A stretch of DNA of 64,000 bases, from NCBI GenBank assembly GCA_026874595.1, contig CM049315.1:34116164-34180163 (forward strand), read 5' to 3'. The stretch is from Sipunculus nudus (lineage: Eukaryota > Annelida > Sipuncula > Golfingiida > Sipunculidae). This document shows positions 53,501 through 59,922 of the stretch, piece after piece. Every line of letters begins with the position of its first letter. Position 1 is the stretch's first letter. Below the pieces are notes generated by a model, which saw only the letters and a program-made list of their open reading frames with translations, did not search any database and had not been told where the DNA came from. Both the position numbers and the translations under genes were made by a program.

Positions 53501-56500
53501 TGTAATAATCTGAAAACGGTCAAGCACTATGACTAAAGAACTAGACCTGACCATGTTTTCTCCAAATGTCGTTGGAATTTAAGCCCAAACAGTATTTAGT
53601 ACCCCCAAAAATTTAAAACCCAAAATACGAAAATAGTACAAATTAACAGTATTTGAATGCGATAAAAAAATATTATCTTTTTCTATGATATATAGCTGAT
53701 TCATTAAAACTGATAAATATTTTGAATATTTAAACTACTTTTATATAGAGTAACTTAGAACTGAAGCAAAATCTGATATGGAACGGTATATCTTGCAATG
53801 ATCAATAAACGATAATTCCTTTCAGGTATCGTTACAAACCGGAAGTGGCCTAAGCATTCTACATCAGTATATCAAAGTAATATTTTTTTTATATTATATA
53901 AAGTTTCATTTTTTATCCTATCATTATTTTAGTAAGTGTTTGAGTATTTTAACTTACTTCGACCAATTTTTTTTAACTTTATACTGTTGAAGCGATTTCA
54001 TATACAGTTTTAGTCTTTGAGCTTGTTTTTCAATACGCCTATAGATCATCTCCAATGTTCAGATCTGCAGACATGTTTTGCTTGGTATATTTTCCTTGTT
54101 AATCCCAGATTAGTCATCTGTTATATTCATACTCTGGCCTTTTATAACATGTTCACCTTGCTAATTTTAATGTTTGTTTCAAATCAAATCTGCATGCCAA
54201 AGATTTGAGGTATTATACCTTTCCTTTGATTTAGCAATTACCTGTATTTTTGCTACAACTGAAAATTTATAAATGTGTGTATCAATGAACAATGTTTGTT
54301 ACTGGTAAAATGATATATTGTTTAATAGTTCCAAAAAAAGTTTGTTACTGGTATACAGTTAACATGGTCCTGGTTTATTCCACGAAAATAAACATCTACC
54401 TATAAATTAGAAATCAGACTTAAAATTAAAAGGGACTATAAGCATTTTCCAAAGTAACAAGTGTCAAGTTCAAGTAATGTTTACTCAGAACCTTCTCATA
54501 TCAGAAGTGTAAAATTGTTTTCATAAATGATCAGTTGATGCTATGATCAGCTCACGAAAAAGGCCATTTGCTGGGACAATACCAATGAATAATCAGTTCG
54601 GTAACCTTTTACGAATTTACAAAGTATATATGGTCAATTTTATTCGCAAACCAGCAAAAAATAAAGCAACGTAATTTTATATTTGAAAATTTACCTTTTC
54701 AGAATGAACATTCAGTTGCTTTATTGGAAGCCGCAAGAGCTGGCCAGCGATCTGTTGTTAAAGAAGTTCTTGCAGAGGGTATTGCCGATGTCAGCTGCCG
54801 TGGCCCGGTAGGTATTTTGCAATATTTTGTCTTGAATAAGATTGTATTTCGTTAATTTTCTTTCCTTTGGACGTACAGTGAAACCTCGCCTAACGACTTC
54901 CTCGGTGTAGCGACCACCTCAAAATAACGACCAATCTTTCACGGTCCCAAATCTCGCTAAGACAAATACCTCGAAAATGCGACTACTTCACCGAGGTCGC
55001 GTTGGTAGTCTTAATTTAAAGACTTCACTGTATTATGCAAACACCTGTGTGATATTACTATATTCTTCAGGATATTTTGTATATATATATATATATATAT
55101 ATATATAACTTTATTGTACGAAACTATGTTGATTCGTTTATTTCTGACTATGTTACTACTTTTTCCTCAGGACGGTAGATGTGCTCTATCCCTGGCCGCA
55201 GAAGGATGTCATGCAGGAGTCTACGAAGATCTGTGTGAAAATGGAGCAACTTTAGACGAAGACGATGTGGTGGGAAACTTTTTAAGCCCCCCCCCCCCCC
55301 CCAAGGGTTGAGGGAGGCATATTCGTTTTGATTAGTTTACTTCTAAATCCACAATCGGATATAGAAATTTGATGGTCGATTTTCTTAGATGCATACTATT
55401 GATCACAATTTGTGTATGTAGAAGAAAAAATATTAACATTGTTGGGGAACCTAAGAAATTCCATGCACAAAAAAACTGACCCAAATATTTATGTAGAAAT
55501 ATGCTCATCGCCTAATATAACCCCCCCCCCCCCCCCGCCTCCAGGGTAGGAGGTTGAAATATTCTGTTATTTATCGAATACCACCTCGAGTGGGTGCGGT
55601 TGACTCTTGCCACCTGTGTAGTGAAACCAACAACGGAATGTTTCATTTATATTTGCGTACTAGTTGAAAACTTTTGAGTATGTTTGCAGTGCATCTCTTG
55701 TAGATTTGAATGAACTGACCTATAAATTAACACCTTAGAAATCCCATTTCTTATAAATCCCAGTACTCTACTTGGACCCATATTTTGTATTCTAGTTCAT
55801 AATAAATATTCTGCAGTCAAACATTTTCCCATGATATGTAAGCCTGTTCTCTTTTCCTCATCTTAAACATTTTTAATAATTCTTTTTATTCCGTTACAAA
55901 ATATATAATAGAAGGCCACCAGCAAATATAGTAGCACAAGAATAATGAATGTAATATCCTGTATAATTCAATAACCTGATCTTCCAAAAAATATGTACAA
56001 GTAATAGGCACTTGATCCATATAAAATTAACAAAATTTTTCGTTGTAACCTGTTCCACAAGTTTGTCTATTTTAGTATGTGGTATGTGATTTTCAAGTGA
56101 AAAATTATATCTTTTCAAACTGATGTTTTAAGTACGTATCCTGGTTAGTGGAATAGTTTTTTTTTATTCAGTATCAGGAACCAACAAGGGAACAACGCGA
56201 TGACGCGGAGAGAGATGGTCACGATCGTCTTGTACGAGAGTTAGATGGCCTTGAAAATGGCACGGTTAGTTTTTTTGTGAGTTTTCTGTTGGTAAATTCG
56301 TCAAATACAAGAAAAACATATTTTTAACAAACAAGGCTTTTGATGGATGATAATTTTTATAGCAAAAAAAAATCAAATCTTAATTTTCCAGGTGGAATAA
56401 ATATGTCCATTTGCTTTGGTTGTCTGCATTTTGTATATAATGTAACACTATCTATATTTAACGTAAACTTTTTATTTTAGCGAGGATGTCCTACCCTGGT

Positions 56501-59500
56501 TATAGCTGCTGGATGCAGGAACAGGCTAAAGACGAGATCTCTTTTGCGCGCAAGAGAATATCAAAAGAATGCAAGGGTAAGTGCAAGGATAGTTTGATCA
56601 AATGATGATAATGCTAATATTCAATATTCATATTTCAAAACAGTCACCATTTTCGTATTTCTGTTCATTGGGGCATAAATGTTTGATTGACTCATGATTA
56701 TTGGTAGTTTGGTAGCTTTGCCAATATTATTTTTAATGTTTTTGTCAGAGATTCGAATATTTGACCATGTAAAAAATACCCAATCTGTTGTTAGATATTT
56801 CGTTCTCAAAATTGTCACACAGATAAGTTTGCCCCCTCTAACAGGAAACGGTGAAATAGCACATATTATCCAAAATATATCCTTGAGCGCCCAGTTGAGG
56901 GAGCGAGGGATATACCTTTTAATTCACGGTGCATTGCGTCACTTGTAATAAAAATATTTGTGATTTAAATGTTATGTGGAAGTAATCTGTGTTTAACTGC
57001 ACTTTTCCACCATCAGTTAAGCCATGTTCACTTAAAGAAGGCCGCTGCCGCGGGCCATGAAGTTGTAGTGAGAGCTGTAATGAGAAATCGGAGGCGGGTC
57101 GACATGCGGCAGCAGGTATCACACACTTGACAAATTTCATCGCAGTTACGTGCAGGAGTTAAAAGAATTTGCTATGTCATGGTCATAATGCGAATAATGA
57201 AATTCCATGCGATAAATAGCATATAAAGTCTATATTAAACACTGATACTGTTAAAACGCTGTGCGTTACACTTCATTTCTGTGTGTTTTATACATATATT
57301 TCTAACCATAATCTCTACATCAGTTGAACAATTTTATAGCCGAATTCCCTCTCTCCTTCCAGGCTGAGATTGTACAGGCAAATATGATTGCAATGTCAAG
57401 GAACGACACTGACATGATGTCGGAATTACAGCCGTACCTCAAACCGGTAAGTAATATGTGGAAGTGGTCTTTTATCTAGTTCGCCGTTTGTCAACAGGTT
57501 ACCATTAATCAGTAATCCACCTTTATCATCCATTTGTCAAATAGGTTATTTGTGATGATAGTGTAAAAGAAATGTTATTTGTTAGTTTTAGTGATGTTAG
57601 TGCAAAAGTAATATTATATGTTAGTTGAAGTTATGACAGTGTAAAAGTAATATTATATGTTGGTTGTAGTGATGGTAGTGTAAAAGTAAAATTATCTGTT
57701 AGTTGTAGTGATGATAGCGTAAAGGTAAAATTATATGTAAGTTGTAGTGATGATAGTGTAAAAGTAAAATTATATGTTAGTTGTAGTGATGATAGTGTAA
57801 AAGTAAAATTATATGTTAGTTGTAGTGATGATAGTGTAAAAGTAAAATTATATGTTAGTTGTAGTGATGATAGTGTAAAAGTAATATATTAATTCAGTTT
57901 TGTATAAAATCTAAGTAGTTTTGTTAATTATCTCTACTGACTCGCCTTTTTCGATCTGGTAAAATATTGTTTACTTTAGTTTTATTGAACTTTGATATTC
58001 ACCAGTGATTTGCGACCGCGATGACAAATTGCAGAATGACATAAATAGAGTCAATATTGTTGAGAAAAATTTTGAAAGCAATCAGAAAGCAACATTGTTA
58101 CGACGTATTGCCCGAGCACCTGCCAGTGTACACTGAACATAATTCATACATTTTCATTTTGAATATGGTCACTACATTACTATAATGGTCTGTGCTGTGC
58201 GACAAGGATGTCTGGCACAGTGCATATTAATTAGCGTTGTAGTATCCGAAAGAGTATATACCTTTTAAAACCTGTTAAATGTAACATAAATAAATATATT
58301 AATTGGTACAGTTTTTTACATAGTATAGTTAAGTATTTAATGATATCTTGTTATTTTAGGAAAGAAAGAATTCACTCCAAGAACTTATCGCGGATGCTTT
58401 GTTCAAACTACTCTCAGTGAGTCGTTATATATTTATATATGACAAACTGTATTTTACAATGACCAGGTCAGGGATTATATACATGGCCTGAATTTAATTT
58501 CGATATAGACAGAACATGCAGTTTATGTAAGTTTAATCGTTAGCTATGAGGAAATAAAACGCAGTAAATGTTACAATGTGTATGAAGTTTAGAGATGACT
58601 TCTCACTTAACTGTGAATATCTCCCATGCAGCTGGTGATTACAAATGCAATAATCATCATACTGGCAAATATTTATTGGTTTTCCAGAATCGTTTGGTAT
58701 CCAGACTTAAAAAGATGTTTGTTTTAAATATTGAAATGTTGATTTTCCTCCACTACAATATATATATAATACTCTCTAACGGTATTTCATGCATTAATCT
58801 TTTACCGAAATATCTGAAACGAAGATGCATTCTTTTGACTGACGTTACACTAAAGCAGCAAAACGCTTTTTAAGTATCCAATTCTAACTAAGCGAAAAGT
58901 TAAATAAGTTTTGTTAACCCATTGTTTATTTTGAAATATCGATCAAATACGTACTGTAACAGCGTTCTGGTATTTCTTTTTCACAGCAACACGTATTAAA
59001 GGAAGAAACGTATGAACTTCTTGATGCAGTTGAATCAAAAGAAACGACAAAAGTAAAGGAGCTTCTGGAGGAATCCAGATTTTCTGAAAAGGTATATTCC
59101 ATTTGCCTCAAAATATCTTTTTTTACCGGCATGAAATGATTCCCTGCGTTGTTTGATTAAAGTTTAAGAATACCGTACGCTCAGCTTTACGGTGTCAACA
59201 AGCAGTGGTGAAAAATGCTTGAACGAAATCTGGCGACCTTATCGTGCATAATCACCATTTTGATAGGTAACATTCTATAAATATAATAAATATTCCCTTC
59301 CATTCATAGTATTTACTTGAACGGGCGAAAAGATACACGATTTCACGAAATTATACACGTTAGTTAGAAGAATAATAACTTTGTTTAATTAATCAGGTTA
59401 TGGAAAAATATATTTCAACAATGTTCATTCATATATTCAGAAATAAAAAAAACTTATTTTCAACACTTTTCAGGACCTACGTATGGCTTTAGATGCAGCT

Positions 59501-59922
59501 CATCCCGATGATGAAGAAACAATCCGGGCATTGGAGGGCGCTATAAGACAGACAGAGGTGAGGCTTTTCTTATTCCCAGAAGAATTCTCTTAGTCCTCAA
59601 AGTGTTTTTTGTTTTGTTTTTTTTTCTTGTAAACTGTTAAACAGTTCTCGAAGAGTCGACATCTCAGCAAACACAGGACAGGTATCTCATTTACAAACAA
59701 AACGAGCAGGTCAGCTCGAAATGAAAGTTTTCATAATAATAGTGTTCCAACTTGCCCAATTCCTTAACGAGTCATCCTTATCTGTAAGCCGATATATATA
59801 ATATCACCAACAACTAGTACTTCTGTAAAAGTAACTCATCTGATTTATTCGTTTGATAATTTGACTTAATATTTTTTTTCCAGGGCACCAGTTCAGAGGA
59901 ATCAGAGAGTGACAGTGACTAA
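29367..59922 (+). CDS. CARD / unassigned alpha-beta region / TRADD-N-like / ankyrin-repeat protein, 32 coding exons
   Basis: I built this model by joining AG/GT-bounded segments that keep one reading frame. Exons: 29367-29504, 30159-30291, 30753-30784, 34595-35627, 36159-36572, 37074-37102, 37400-37498, 37606-37671, 39097-39147, 39979-40044, 40251-40301, 40619-40717, 41443-41541, 41876-41974, 47397-47495, 47683-47781, 48401-48484, 48654-48668, 49127-49225, 49651-49746, 53325-53408, 53826-53876, 54703-54807, 55171-55269, 56172-56264, 56481-56576, 57017-57115, 57363-57446, 58360-58416, 58987-59091, 59474-59557, 59884-59922. The total is 3,897 nt, giving 1,298 aa plus a stop. The order is CARD (1-91), unassigned alpha/beta-looking region (102-445), TRADD-N-like segment (about 500-560), ankyrin array (594 to about 1176), helical region, acidic tail. 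No signal peptide or membrane segment is evident, so the protein is probably cytoplasmic. CARDs assemble with partner CARDs and ankyrin arrays bind proteins; an innate-immune or apoptosis adaptor or sensor role is inferred. A 5' UTR exon must lie upstream, because the start codon follows an AG acceptor. Confidence 0.85.
30105..30133. repeat. (AT)n microsatellite in intron 1
   Basis: Short AT run about 25 bp before the acceptor of exon 2. Confidence 0.85.
30159..30291 (+). CDS. coding exon 2: CARD helices 4-6
   Basis: Residues 47-90 carry the second half of the CARD: GRLIDFLRKKSNKQWEKFIC, then LEDSDHQDVAKRLL. This matches the family pattern 'LL..L.......f..F...L...gq..la..L'. The acceptor is AG at 30157-30158, just after an (AT)n tract; the donor is gtaagc, phase 1. 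A CARD split by an intron near its middle is common in animals. Confidence 0.8.
30753..30784 (+). CDS. coding exon 3: linker after the CARD
   Basis: A 32-nt exon completes the split Asp codon and encodes DASSQESPKKQ, a short polar linker. The acceptor is tcaattttag and the donor gtaata. It restores phase 0 exactly for the large exon 4. The exon is small, so it rests mainly on splice sites and frame fit. Confidence 0.65.
31795..33473. repeat. ~335-bp satellite, about five tandem copies, in intron 3
   Basis: Copies begin near 31801, 32131, 32467, 32805 and 33145 (spacings 330-340 bp). Landmarks are ggtggcgccaccagtttgca, 'gatcaatgcagtagttattc', 'ctgaggggtacttatgagcc' and 'ccctgttaacagatgacagc'. 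Each start contains ggtggcgccacc, a palindrome in the best copies. The array ends with 'gccggacaaagagtgatcgc' and 'cagctgagttaaaaa', a tail shared with 2498-2578. Confidence 0.85.
34595..35627 (+). CDS. coding exon 4: large 344-residue unassigned alpha/beta-looking region
   Basis: Residues 102-445 are encoded in one exon (acceptor ttttccgacag, donor gtaagt, phase 1). I do not recognise the fold. Several short hydrophobic strand-like runs lie between helices: TKILFVRDSS at 109, HIVRVLPP, HTVYIPCCC at 240, TKIVFLVPSP at 298 and SLWLFIHPSKYN at 345. The region is Cys-rich near CCCRGDADMC and has an acidic stretch just after it. The paired TKI(L/V)F strands suggest two related alpha/beta modules of about 190 residues, perhaps a diverged nucleotide-binding or TIR/caspase-like type; this is inference from pattern only. 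The ORF stays open upstream to 34529, but that part is intron. Confidence 0.85.
35713..35862. repeat. 75-bp tandem duplication in intron 4
   Basis: Two near-identical 75-bp units start at 35713 and 35788 (gttatgataataatcatttg / gttatgaaaataatcatttg). Confidence 0.9.
36159..36572 (+). CDS. coding exon 5: helical segment plus TRADD-N-like module
   Basis: Residues 446-583, flanked by acceptor ttatgttttag and donor gtgagc, phase 1 on both sides. After a polar helical part (ILKKRVNALCRRKSKDD) comes INSYLKWFGIAYSAVSGSII and then a helix with MFDSGMALKYMRNVFLII. The 'GS(I/V)IL ... NE.mdsL...f.SG ... VFL' layout (GSIIL 521-525, FDSG 542-545) resembles the small ferredoxin-like TRADD-N-type module common in mollusc and coral immune proteins. 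I recall this family from general knowledge and did not compute a match, so the domain name is tentative; the exon itself is well supported. Confidence 0.8.
37074..37102 (+). CDS. coding exon 6: short linker
   Basis: A 29-nt exon (acceptor ttccacctcag, donor gtaaat) encodes AVKTVSRRFE together with the split first codon. It converts phase 1 to phase 0, which then holds for every remaining exon. Confidence 0.65.
37400..37498 (+). CDS. coding exon 7: capping ankyrin repeat
   Basis: 99 nt, residues 594-626, starting EYDDTLFQAVRTNSVEDVKK. The helix-loop-helix spacing fits an N-terminal capping ankyrin repeat. The acceptor is cctctcttcag and the donor gtattt. A decayed duplicate of this exon lies at 38268. 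Confidence 0.8.
37606..37671 (+). CDS. coding exon 8: first half of an ankyrin repeat
   Basis: 66 nt, residues 627-648, DGNTLLTLAL then a polar insert; the G-T-L..A core marks ankyrin helix 1. Together with exon 9 it makes a 39-residue repeat (33 plus a 6-residue insert). The acceptor is tttttatgcag and the donor gtaagt. Confidence 0.8.
37760..37803. repeat. (AT)n microsatellite in intron 8
   Basis: AT run within the segment later duplicated at 38478. Confidence 0.9.
38268..38367 (+). pseudogene. dead duplicate of coding exon 7
   Basis: This 100-nt segment is nearly identical to exon 7 (37400-37498), including the upstream polypyrimidine and acceptor (tacatcctctcttcag). One extra A in the poly-A run after GACGTG shifts the frame and brings a TGA in early, and the donor GT is changed to AT (aaagatattc). 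The homology continues downstream to the 'gcggtagtga' stretch, the (AT)n tract and 'ataacaggatgaagacgcc', so a segment of several hundred bp was tandemly copied. The copy has lost the region matching exon 8. Confidence 0.85.
38478..38560. repeat. (AT)n plus (GATA)n microsatellite in intron 8
   Basis: AT run, 'gtgtgtatatat', then about eight copies of gata. It is part of the duplicated segment carrying the dead exon 7 copy. Confidence 0.9.
39097..39147 (+). CDS. coding exon 9: second half of an ankyrin repeat
   Basis: 51 nt, residues 649-665, MVEQLLSAGVNPNQTNL: ankyrin helix 2 and the beta-hairpin loop. The acceptor is atttttacag and the donor gtgagt. Confidence 0.85.
39979..40044 (+). CDS. 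coding exon 10: first half of an ankyrin repeat
   Basis: 66 nt, residues 666-687, DGEAPLSLSIKHRSLTDNDR and TT. It has the same 66+51 split as exons 8/9, which suggests internal duplication of a two-exon unit. The acceptor is tttttaaatag and the donor gtactt. Confidence 0.8.
40251..40301 (+). CDS. coding exon 11: second half of an ankyrin repeat
   Basis: 51 nt, residues 688-704, VIELLLNHGAEVDRRNK, a textbook ankyrin helix 2 and loop. The acceptor is tatgttgtcag and the donor gttgga (weak but in frame). Confidence 0.85.
40619..40717 (+). CDS. coding exon 12: ankyrin repeat
   Basis: 99 nt, residues 705-737. It begins DGETALHVAAIYDEPEVARM, close to the ankyrin consensus (DG.TALH.AA). The acceptor is catcataattag and the donor gtaatt. 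Confidence 0.9.
41443..41541 (+). CDS. coding exon 13: ankyrin repeat
   Basis: 99 nt, residues 738-770, DGWTSLMHAAKKGHVKTLKV, a canonical ankyrin repeat. The acceptor is tgtgtatttcag and the donor gtgagt. A short (AT)n tract lies just upstream in the intron. Confidence 0.9.
41876..41974 (+). CDS. coding exon 14: ankyrin repeat
   Basis: 99 nt, residues 771-803, SQETALIHAARRGHYPVVDE then LLEAGANIEHRTR. It is canonical. The acceptor is cttaaacttcag and the donor gtgagt. The following 5.4-kb intron contains a LINE fragment and degenerate tandem repeats. Confidence 0.9.
42590..43400. repeat. degenerate ~150-bp repeat block, left part (intron 14)
   Basis: Recurring core 'attaggtcatggtgaccta', 'tattctg', 'gagctacgggc' and 'aacatgattttgag', with 'ctcctggaaa' between. 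Copies sit at about 42835, 43150 and 43305. The left margin has 'gtccagccgtccgtccg'. Confidence 0.6.
43407..44970 (-). mobile_element. LINE (CR1/jockey-like) fragment, antisense in intron 14
   Basis: Minus-strand RT pieces: DLSAAIDEVDPELLLQRLST, then WIRSYLWNRSQCISVSGYKS, then YGVPQGSV (44118-44393). A YADD box lies in another frame near 44080-44100. The family C-terminal block is MQNAAARLVTGAKKRDYITP with LKELQWFPLRQRIDFKI (43407-43637). Frameshifts and stops make it inactive. Sequence upstream to about 44970 looks like the same element. Confidence 0.8.
45030..46740. repeat. degenerate ~150-bp repeat block, right part (intron 14)
   Basis: More copies of the core 'aggtcat.gtgacctatattctg' at about 45130, 45285, 45430, 46360, 46520 and 46670. 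The LINE fragment and a SINE interrupt this repeat region. Confidence 0.6.
46020..46301 (-). mobile_element. tRNA-derived SINE, family B copy 2, antisense in intron 14
   Basis: The reverse complement begins gtctcaagggtagagcgcag (box A), followed by box B 'gtgggttcgaatctcagccg'. Then come the family B body words 'gtgagcgctctgcaggatta' and 'caggacccgcatgtgcggag', ending in 'gacaccaggatac'. The tRNA head is better kept than in 11901-12155. Confidence 0.7.
47397..47495 (+). CDS. coding exon 15: ankyrin repeat
   Basis: 99 nt, residues 804-836, TGETPLIAAARHGQLTVLCK then LLLRGANMDHKDV. It is a canonical ankyrin repeat. The acceptor is tttttattttag and the donor gtgagc. Confidence 0.9.
47518..47548. 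repeat. (AT)n microsatellite in intron 15
   Basis: AT run about 25 bp after the donor of exon 15. Confidence 0.9.
47683..47781 (+). CDS. coding exon 16: ankyrin repeat
   Basis: 99 nt, residues 837-869, SGLSALPTAAEAGHSAIVLA then LLCAGPLDQTIRE. The acceptor is atttgaacag and the donor gtgagt. Confidence 0.88.
48401..48484 (+). CDS. coding exon 17: diverged ankyrin repeat, first 28 residues
   Basis: 84 nt, residues 870-897, AKICAINNDKEHVLEVLSNW and onward. It is shorter than its 99-nt neighbours; exon 18 supplies the missing 15 nt. The acceptor is ccttaaaatag and the donor gtattt. Confidence 0.8.
48654..48668 (+). CDS. coding exon 18: 15-nt microexon
   Basis: AGGTTTACGGTGAAG encodes RFTVK, between acceptor atatcattacag and donor gtaatg. 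Its phase is 0-0 and it brings exon 17 to exactly 99 nt (33 residues), the standard repeat unit of this gene. Skipping it would keep the frame. Transcript evidence is needed. Confidence 0.55.
49127..49225 (+). CDS. coding exon 19: diverged ankyrin repeat
   Basis: 99 nt, residues 903-935, NHGTVLKLAAECQTKEEEIM and onward. GTVLKLAA keeps the helix 1 signature; the rest is diverged and acidic. The acceptor is catattctag and the donor gtacgt. Confidence 0.82.
49651..49746 (+). CDS. coding exon 20: non-canonical 32-residue segment
   Basis: 96 nt, residues 936-967, DVSFHHDEIPGLSDVLPGTD and onward. It has no clear ankyrin core, although its size and phase match a repeat exon. The acceptor is gtgttatatag and the donor gtgagt. 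The next intron (3.6 kb) contains an antisense LINE fragment. Confidence 0.75.
49830..50970. mobile_element. possible MITE with inverted 'ccgggcgcg.tatgcgg' arms in intron 20
   Basis: 'ggtaaccgggcgcggtatgc' at 50088 is inverted at about 50930-50966 ('gcatatcgcgcgcccggtaa'). Another inverted partner is 'gcataccgcgggcc' at 50161. C- and G-runs (about 50193, 50222) and the palindrome tgaaatcgatttca (twice) sit between. Boundaries are uncertain. Confidence 0.4.
51380..52960 (-). mobile_element. LINE (jockey-like) fragment, antisense in intron 20
   Basis: The minus-strand RT core at 51976-52296 includes ILGPVLFLVYINDLP, then the catalytic YADDISIYASSD box and LKWLHNHRLCINPVKSTVIL. Upstream (52300-52700) frames contain DPNNYRPISI. 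The C-terminal end near 51480-51560 resembles PFETRSSDSHNLILP. Frames are interrupted, so it is inactive. Confidence 0.82.
53325..53408 (+). CDS. coding exon 21: diverged repeat
   Basis: 84 nt, residues 968-995, ADAPRLCSYTSAGHLLGVRD then IFQAWNQM. The SAGHLLGVRDIF part resembles the ankyrin inter-helix segment. The acceptor is gctttattaaag and the donor gtatat (both modest). Confidence 0.75.
53826..53876 (+). CDS. coding exon 22: short 17-residue segment
   Basis: 51 nt, residues 996-1012, VSLQTGSGLSILHQYIK. The acceptor is attcctttcag and the donor gtaata. Its length equals the 51-nt half-repeat exons 9 and 11, but its sequence looks like the start of a repeat. Confidence 0.68.
54703..54807 (+). 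CDS. coding exon 23: ankyrin repeat
   Basis: 105 nt, residues 1013-1047, NEHSVALLEAARAGQRSVVK then EVLAEGIADVSCRGP. The ankyrin signature is clear, with a two-residue insert. The acceptor is taccttttcag and the donor gtaggt. A TA-flanked MITE sits in the following intron. Confidence 0.88.
54876..55030. mobile_element. MITE with TA target duplication in intron 23
   Basis: Starts cagtgaaacctcgcctaacg and ends (reverse complement) cagtgaagtc. TA occurs on both sides (54874-54875, 55031-55032). It is related to the element at 21219-21395 by the shared 'acctcg.ctaacgac' word. Confidence 0.72.
55079..55107. repeat. (AT)n microsatellite in intron 23
   Basis: Short AT run close to the acceptor side of exon 24. 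Confidence 0.9.
55171..55269 (+). CDS. coding exon 24: ankyrin repeat
   Basis: 99 nt, residues 1048-1080, DGRCALSLAAEGCHAGVYED and onward. The acceptor is tttttcctcag. The donor is taken at gtggga, because it gives exactly 99 nt and the same phase as its neighbours. A C(n) tract follows the donor closely. Confidence 0.85.
56172..56264 (+). CDS. coding exon 25: charged helical segment
   Basis: 93 nt, residues 1081-1111, YQEPTREQRDDAERDGHDRL and onward. It is highly charged, probably a helical linker or a very diverged repeat. The acceptor is ttttttattcag and the donor gttagt. Confidence 0.78.
56481..56576 (+). CDS. coding exon 26: diverged repeat
   Basis: 96 nt, residues 1112-1143, RGCPTLVIAAGCRNRLKTRS and onward. 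PTLVIAAG retains the ankyrin helix 1 pattern and the rest is basic. The acceptor is ctttttattttag and the donor gtaagt. Confidence 0.8.
57017..57115 (+). CDS. coding exon 27: ankyrin-like repeat
   Basis: 99 nt, residues 1144-1176, LSHVHLKKAAAAGHEVVVRA and onward. The AAAAGHEVVVRAVM stretch fits the ankyrin helix 1-turn-helix 2. The acceptor is ccaccatcag and the donor gtatca. Confidence 0.83.
57363..57446 (+). CDS. coding exon 28: C-terminal helical region
   Basis: 84 nt, residues 1177-1204, AEIVQANMIAMSRNDTDMMS and onward. The acceptor is tctccttccag and the donor gtaagt. The next intron carries a 39-bp minisatellite. Confidence 0.8.
57545..57890. repeat. 39-bp minisatellite in intron 28
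   Basis: About eight to nine units with 'gttagttgtagtgatgatag' and 'tgtaaaagtaaaattatat'. Measured offsets at 57742, 57781 and 57820 are 39 bp. The left units are more diverged. Confidence 0.92.
58360..58416 (+). CDS. coding exon 29: C-terminal helical region
   Basis: 57 nt, residues 1205-1223, ERKNSLQELIADALFKLLS, amphipathic helix. The acceptor is gttattttag and the donor gtgagt. Confidence 0.78.
58987..59091 (+). CDS. coding exon 30: C-terminal helical region
   Basis: 105 nt, residues 1224-1258, QHVLKEETYELLDAVESKET and onward. Lys/Glu-rich helices, possibly a last capping repeat (ELLDAVESKETTKVKELL). The acceptor is tttttcacag and the donor gtatat. Confidence 0.83.
59474..59557 (+). CDS. 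coding exon 31: acidic helical region
   Basis: 84 nt, residues 1259-1286, DLRMALDAAHPDDEETIRAL and onward. The acceptor is acacttttcag and the donor gtgagg. Confidence 0.83.
59884..59922 (+). CDS. coding exon 32: acidic tail and stop
   Basis: 39 nt, GTSSEESESDSD then TAA at 59920-59922. The Ser/Asp/Glu tail resembles a casein kinase 2 substrate (inference). The acceptor is ttttttttccag. Confidence 0.82.
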   Translation, partial: GTSSEESESDSD

